64,000 nt of DNA from Natronoflexus pectinivorans (GTDB lineage: Bacteria > Bacteroidota > Bacteroidia > Bacteroidales > Marinilabiliaceae), in the NCBI RefSeq assembly GCF_004345615.1, contig NZ_SLWK01000007.1:1-64000 (forward strand), read 5' to 3'. The notes under the pieces were generated by a model. It was not told where the DNA came from. It saw only the letters and a list, made by a program, of their open reading frames with translations, and made no database searches. How positions within the stretch are numbered: the first letter of the stretch is position 1; each line of letters begins with the position of its first letter. Position numbers and translations under genes: made by a program. Shown here piece by piece: positions 60,774-64,000 of this stretch.

Positions 60774-61451
60774 TTATAGTTCTCTGTTTCCTTCAATGAC
60801 CAGCACGATCTCCCCCTTGGGAGGATGATCGGTATAATATTTTATTAATTCTTCCAGGCTTCCTCGTTTAATTTCTTCATAAAATTTTGACAACTCTCTG
60901 CATACAGCTGCTTTTCTTTCCAATCCAAAAAACTCGGCAGATTGATTAAGCGTTTTTACCAATCGGTGTGGTGATTCATAAAACACCATGGTTCTTTCCT
61001 CCTGCTGAAGTGCCGTTAGTTTTTTTTGGCGTCCTTTTTTTGGAGGAAGGAATCCTTCAAAGCAAAACCTGTCGTTTGGTAATCCTGCCATCACGATGGC
61101 AGGGATAAGCGCCGTTGCTCCTGGTAAGCATTCAACTTCTATGCCATTGGTTATGCAATGATTTACCAGGAGGTAGCCGGGGTCGGAAATGCCTGGTGTT
61201 CCAGCATCTGAGACCATTGCAGCAGTCTCTCCGCCTTTGATGCGTTGTGTAATTTTTTCTACAGTATTGTGTTCATTGAATTTATGATGGGAAAACATTT
61301 TACTCTCAATCTGGTAGTGCTTAAGAAGCATTCCTGTTGTGCGTGTATCTTCCGCAAGAATGAAGTCGGCTTCCTTTAAAACACGTAAAGCCCGGAGAGT
61401 AATATCTTCCAGATTGCCGATGGGAGTAGGTACGAGAATTAATTTGCCCAT
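60774..61451 (-). CDS. rsmI: 16S rRNA (cytidine1402-2'-O)-methyltransferase
   Basis: RsmI, 225 residues, adds the 2'-O-methyl to C1402 in the decoding centre of 16S rRNA. The tetrapyrrole-methylase fold is recognised by LILVPTPIGNLEDITLRALR, the SAM site MVSDAGTPGISDPGYLLV, LPGATALIPAIVMAGLP and FEGFLPPKKGRQKKL. The C-terminal end reads GEIVLVIEGN. Length is slightly below the E. coli protein, lacking part of its C-terminal domain. It lies 7 bp after the Pro/Glu-rich protein gene and 26 bp before the coiled-coil gene. Confidence 0.95.
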   Translation of the reverse strand: MGKLILVPTPIGNLEDITLRALRVLKEADFILAEDTRTTGMLLKHYQIESKMFSHHKFNEHNTVEKITQRIKGGETAAMVSDAGTPGISDPGYLLVNHCITNGIEVECLPGATALIPAIVMAGLPNDRFCFEGFLPPKKGRQKKLTALQQEERTMVFYESPHRLVKTLNQSAEFFGLERKAAVCRELSKFYEEIKRGSLEELIKYYTDHPPKGEIVLVIEGNREL

Positions 61452-61458
61452 TATAGGA

Positions 61459-62238
61459 TTATTTGGGGAATCTTCTTTTTATCAGTTCTTTAAAAGACAC
61501 CACTGCTTCATTGTTTTGATCCCAGTTAAAGTTTCCGGATAAAAAGGAGACAGCAGATTCAAATGTGGCCATTTGATTGATCTGATCAATGGTTTGGTTA
61601 AACAGTTCGGAGTTGTTCCCGAACAGTTCTCTTTGGAAGAAAAACCGGTCGTTTATGCCTATTGCCTTACGCAAATCGGCAATTGGTTGTTGAAATTTTG
61701 GAATTGAGACGGAATCGTGACCGGTACCCAATTTCTCATTAAAGGATTGTTTGTCTTTACCCAATATTTCACCAAGAACAGTTCCTTGTGTTGTTGGCTC
61801 ATTTTTCTGTGTTGCTTTTGCCGTTTCCTGTTTGGTAGCTTCAACCGATTTAGGAGCGGGTTCGGGTGTTTTAGTTTTTTCTGGGGTGGGTGCAGGTGGT
61901 GAGGCTTTTTCTTCATGTTGGATTTCAGGCTCCGGAGATGGAACTGTTTTCTCTTCCTCTGCAGGTTCGTTGATGATTTCCAGCACAGGATTTTCCTCTT
62001 TCATTGGTTTGGGTTCTTCTTTTACAGGAGCGGGTTGCGGAGGTATTGGCAGATCTGTTTTTTGAGGCGCATTAAGTCCTTCAAAAAGTGCAATTTCATC
62101 CAGTATTCCTTTGGTTTTACTCTTTGCTAATTGTATGTATACAGCAGGGACTTCCTCTTTTCCGGAAAAGGTATTCAGCAATGTTTCCAGCTCCTTTATG
62201 TCCTGAAGAATTATTTTAAGCAGTGCTTCTTTTTCCAT
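61459..62238 (-). CDS. Conserved hypothetical protein with Pro/Glu-rich linker
   Basis: A 259-residue protein of unknown function, first gene of the rsmI cluster. Three parts can be seen: an N-terminal helical segment (about 1-60, LLKIILQDIKELETLLNTFS), a long linker (about 60-160) made largely of Pro, Glu, Lys and Thr (PPQPAPVKEEPKPMKEE), and a C-terminal helical domain (about 165-259) with IADLRKAIGINDRFFFQREL and FNQTIDQINQMATFESAV. The C-terminal part looks conserved in Bacteroidota. It has no signal peptide, so the linker would be cytoplasmic. Shares a palindromic promoter region with tdk. Confidence 0.75.
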   Translation of the reverse strand: MEKEALLKIILQDIKELETLLNTFSGKEEVPAVYIQLAKSKTKGILDEIALFEGLNAPQKTDLPIPPQPAPVKEEPKPMKEENPVLEIINEPAEEEKTVPSPEPEIQHEEKASPPAPTPEKTKTPEPAPKSVEATKQETAKATQKNEPTTQGTVLGEILGKDKQSFNEKLGTGHDSVSIPKFQQPIADLRKAIGINDRFFFQRELFGNNSELFNQTIDQINQMATFESAVSFLSGNFNWDQNNEAVVSFKELIKRRFPK

Positions 62239-62244
62239 ATTATC

Positions 62245-62281
62245 TTGTTGACAATCATTTTTCTTTACCTTTGCAAAGGTA
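62245..62281. promoter_or_regulatory. Palindromic divergent promoter
   Basis: TACCTTTGCAAAGGTA (62266-62281) is a perfect 16-bp palindrome made of two head-to-head TAnnTTTG elements, one for tdk on the plus strand and one for the hypothetical gene on the minus strand. TTG at 62245-62247 is a possible -33 for tdk (18-nt spacing). Confidence 0.55.
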
Positions 62282-62330
62282 GTAATTGAATTTTTGTGAA
62301 TCTACTATTCTTAACAATATTTCAAATCAG

Positions 62331-62915
62331 ATGTTTCTCGAAAACCGTCAAAATAACAGGAATAAGCGGCATGGATGGATCGAAGTCATTTGTGGCTCCA
62401 TGTTCTCAGGAAAAACAGAGGAGTTGTTACGCCGATTGCGTCGTGCTCGTATTGCGCGACAAAATGTAGAGATTTTTAAGCCTTTAGTTGACAGGCGATA
62501 CAGCGAAGAAGAAGTTGTGTCTCACGATGCCAACAGCATTCGTTGTACACCTGTTGAGAGTTCCGGAAATATTCTTTTATTAAGTGGTAATACCGATGTG
62601 ATTGGGATTGATGAAGCACAATTTTTTGATAATGGTTTGGTTGATGTTTGCAACACATTGGCCAGTCAGGGAGTACGTGTAATTATTGCGGGACTGGATA
62701 TGGATTTCAAAGGAAAACCTTTTGGTCCTATGCCCGGCATAATGGCCTGTGCCGAGTACGTAACTAAAGTTCATGCCATATGCATGCAATGTGGCGATTT
62801 GGCACATTTTTCCTACAGGTTTAAAGCCAGCGATAAACTGGTGGAAGTAGGCGCCGCCGAAGCATACGAAGCCGTTTGCCGCAGTTGCTACCATCAGTTA
62901 AACCGAAACAAATGA
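62331..62915 (+). CDS. tdk: Thymidine kinase
   Basis: Tdk type II, 194 residues from the ATG at 62331; the frame extends further only through a TTG (62286), upstream or at the edge of the expected leader. It phosphorylates thymidine for salvage. P-loop [21 protein letters not shown], Walker B-like [10 protein letters not shown], and the zinc-binding lasso [13 protein letters not shown]...CRSCYHQL with its four cysteines are present. The stop TGA overlaps the murF start in ATGA (62912-62915), so the two genes are probably translated together. Thymidine kinase and a murein ligase are an accidental functional pair. Confidence 0.95.
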   Translation: MFLENRQNNRNKRHGWIEVICGSMFSGKTEELLRRLRRARIARQNVEIFKPLVDRRYSEEEVVSHDANSIRCTPVESSGNILLLSGNTDVIGIDEAQFFDNGLVDVCNTLASQGVRVIIAGLDMDFKGKPFGPMPGIMACAEYVTKVHAICMQCGDLAHFSYRFKASDKLVEVGAAEAYEAVCRSCYHQLNRNK

Positions 62916-64000
62916 CGTTGACTTCATACTCCATACAACAAATCGCTCAAATGGCATCCGGACGACTATTTGGAAACATCACCACAGTGGTGACCAAATT
63001 GGCATACGACAGCCGCCTCGTTTTTAACTCGCCAGGAGTTCTCTTTTTTGCAATTAAAAGCAGCCATTTAAATGGCGGTGCCTTTGTAAATACTCTATAC
63101 CAACGAGGAGTGAGAGCTTTTGTTGTTGAAAAGGATTTTGTAATCCCTGTGGAAATGACCGATGCTTCATTCATAGTTGTGGATAATTCTCTACAGGCAT
63201 TACAGCGAGTGGCAGCCAATCACCGTTCGGTTTTTAACTTGCCGGTGCTTGCCATTACCGGAAGTAACGGGAAAACCATTGTAAAGGAGTGGTTGGGTCA
63301 GGTTTTAGGGGATTCTGTAAAAGTGACTCGTTCGCCACGAAGTTTTAACAGTCAGATTGGAGTGCCCTTATCGGTATGGCAATTAAATGATGAGAGTGAA
63401 TTGGGGATTTTTGAAGCGGGCATCAGTAAACCTGGTGAAATGGAAGCTTTGAGAGAGATTCTGAAACCCACTTTAGGACTCATTACCAATATTGGAGCAG
63501 CTCACCAGGAAAATTTTTCGTCAATGGACGAAAAATTAATGGAAAAGCTGGCTCTTTTCAAAGAAGTTGATACTGTTTTCTACAAACTGGATGATGAATT
63601 GATTCATCATGCCATCATGAAGTTATATCCCCAAAAGAAGAAGTTGACTTGGGGCGTTCATCCCGATTCAAATCTTCGGTTATTATCCAGCGAAGCAGAA
63701 AACGGAAAGTTGCAAATGACTCTCCAATGGCAGAAAAAATCTTTTAGTGTATCTCTGCCATTTCCTGATAAAATAAGCCGGGAAAATGCTTTGCCGGTCA
63801 TTTTGCTGATGCTTTATAAAGGGTTAGGTTTTGATGCCATCAGCCGTTCCATGTTGCATTTGCAACCAGTTGCCATGCGAATGGAGCAGATTGAAGGACT
63901 CGACGGTTCTCTAATCATTAACGACAGTTATAACTCTGACTTTACATCGCTGGAGGTGGCACTTGATTTTCTGGAGCAACAGGGTCGTAAAAAGGGACGA
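62912..64000 (+). CDS. murF: MurF (D-Ala-D-Ala adding enzyme), N-terminal part; probable MurF-Alr fusion
   Basis: A frame of 363 codons open to the window end, so partial. It starts [20 protein letters not shown] and contains the YDSR motif near residue 32, Walker [19 protein letters not shown] (residues 113-130), the [18 protein letters not shown] segment, the [10 protein letters not shown] block, [15 protein letters not shown], and the C-terminal-domain [15 protein letters not shown]. These mark MurF, which adds D-Ala-D-Ala to the UDP-MurNAc-tripeptide in the cytoplasm. The [12 protein letters not shown] wording is that of the Bacteroidota enzymes which continue into an alanine racemase; that second half would lie beyond the window and is not seen. 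Overlaps tdk by 4 bp. Confidence 0.92.
   Translation, partial: MTLTSYSIQQIAQMASGRLFGNITTVVTKLAYDSRLVFNSPGVLFFAIKSSHLNGGAFVNTLYQRGVRAFVVEKDFVIPVEMTDASFIVVDNSLQALQRVAANHRSVFNLPVLAITGSNGKTIVKEWLGQVLGDSVKVTRSPRSFNSQIGVPLSVWQLNDESELGIFEAGISKPGEMEALREILKPTLGLITNIGAAHQENFSSMDEKLMEKLALFKEVDTVFYKLDDELIHHAIMKLYPQKKKLTWGVHPDSNLRLLSSEAENGKLQMTLQWQKKSFSVSLPFPDKISRENALPVILLMLYKGLGFDAISRSMLHLQPVAMRMEQIEGLDGSLIINDSYNSDFTSLEVALDFLEQQGRKKGR

Noticed and set aside
1-64000. Defence system, phage or transposon in the window
   Set aside because: No nuclease/methylase pair, integrase, transposase or structural phage gene was found; nearly every gene is a core gene.

Overview
The window is a stretch of a Bacteroidota chromosome, most likely from an anaerobic or facultative member of the Bacteroidales/Marinilabiliales. 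The sequence-level reasons are: many start-proximal matches to the Bacteroidota promoter (TTTG / about 20 nt / TAnnTTTG); weak or absent Shine-Dalgarno sites; a DAHP synthase fused to chorismate mutase; the short archaeal-type ProS; a two-domain-propeller sensor kinase; a DUF6266 protein; and a MurF whose C-terminus (outside the window) is probably fused to alanine racemase. Rubrerythrin, an AhpC-type peroxiredoxin and Tpx suggest an oxygen-stressed anaerobe; a carboxyltransferase/biotin-carrier pair suggests propionate or methylmalonyl metabolism. No tRNA, rRNA, CRISPR array, transposase or phage gene was seen.

Layout. 1-2000 is the only accessory-looking part: a 23-bp tandem repeat running off the left edge, decayed repeats, a lone DUF6266 gene and an orphan hairpin that may end a small RNA. 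2000-9800 holds a MORN-repeat protein, xseA, an orphan histidine kinase, xseB, cdd, a LysM glucosaminidase, fmt, a lipoprotein and rubrerythrin. 9900-19900 has an outer-membrane FadL-like barrel, an aromatic-rich lipoprotein, proS, pepT, a peroxiredoxin and an MscS channel. 19900-30200 has an M64 peptidase, an aldo/keto reductase, an ABC-F ATPase, a complete MCE (Mla-type) lipid transport operon read leftward, and a second orphan sensor kinase.

30200-34500 is the highlight: one transcription unit pheA - aminotransferase - DAHP synthase/chorismate mutase - tyrA, preceded by a full promoter, a 34-codon leader peptide with nine Phe and five Tyr codons, and mutually exclusive antiterminator and terminator hairpins. 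This is a textbook ribosome-mediated attenuator, laid out in a Bacteroidota and reading both Phe and Tyr codons.

34500-64000 is mostly housekeeping: tpx, a PASTA-rluD-ddl operon, rpmH (too short for the usual ORF cut-off), a PorE-like TPR/propeller protein ending in SPOR instead of OmpA, rsmG, an ECF sigma factor with a glycosyltransferase, tgt (lacking the zinc cysteines), an LptF/G permease, the carboxyltransferase pair, an S9 peptidase, asnS, a third orphan kinase with a ligand propeller, ispE, dnaB, yjjG, an rsmI cluster, and tdk-murF. Assignments come from reading translated sequence; no database search was run.
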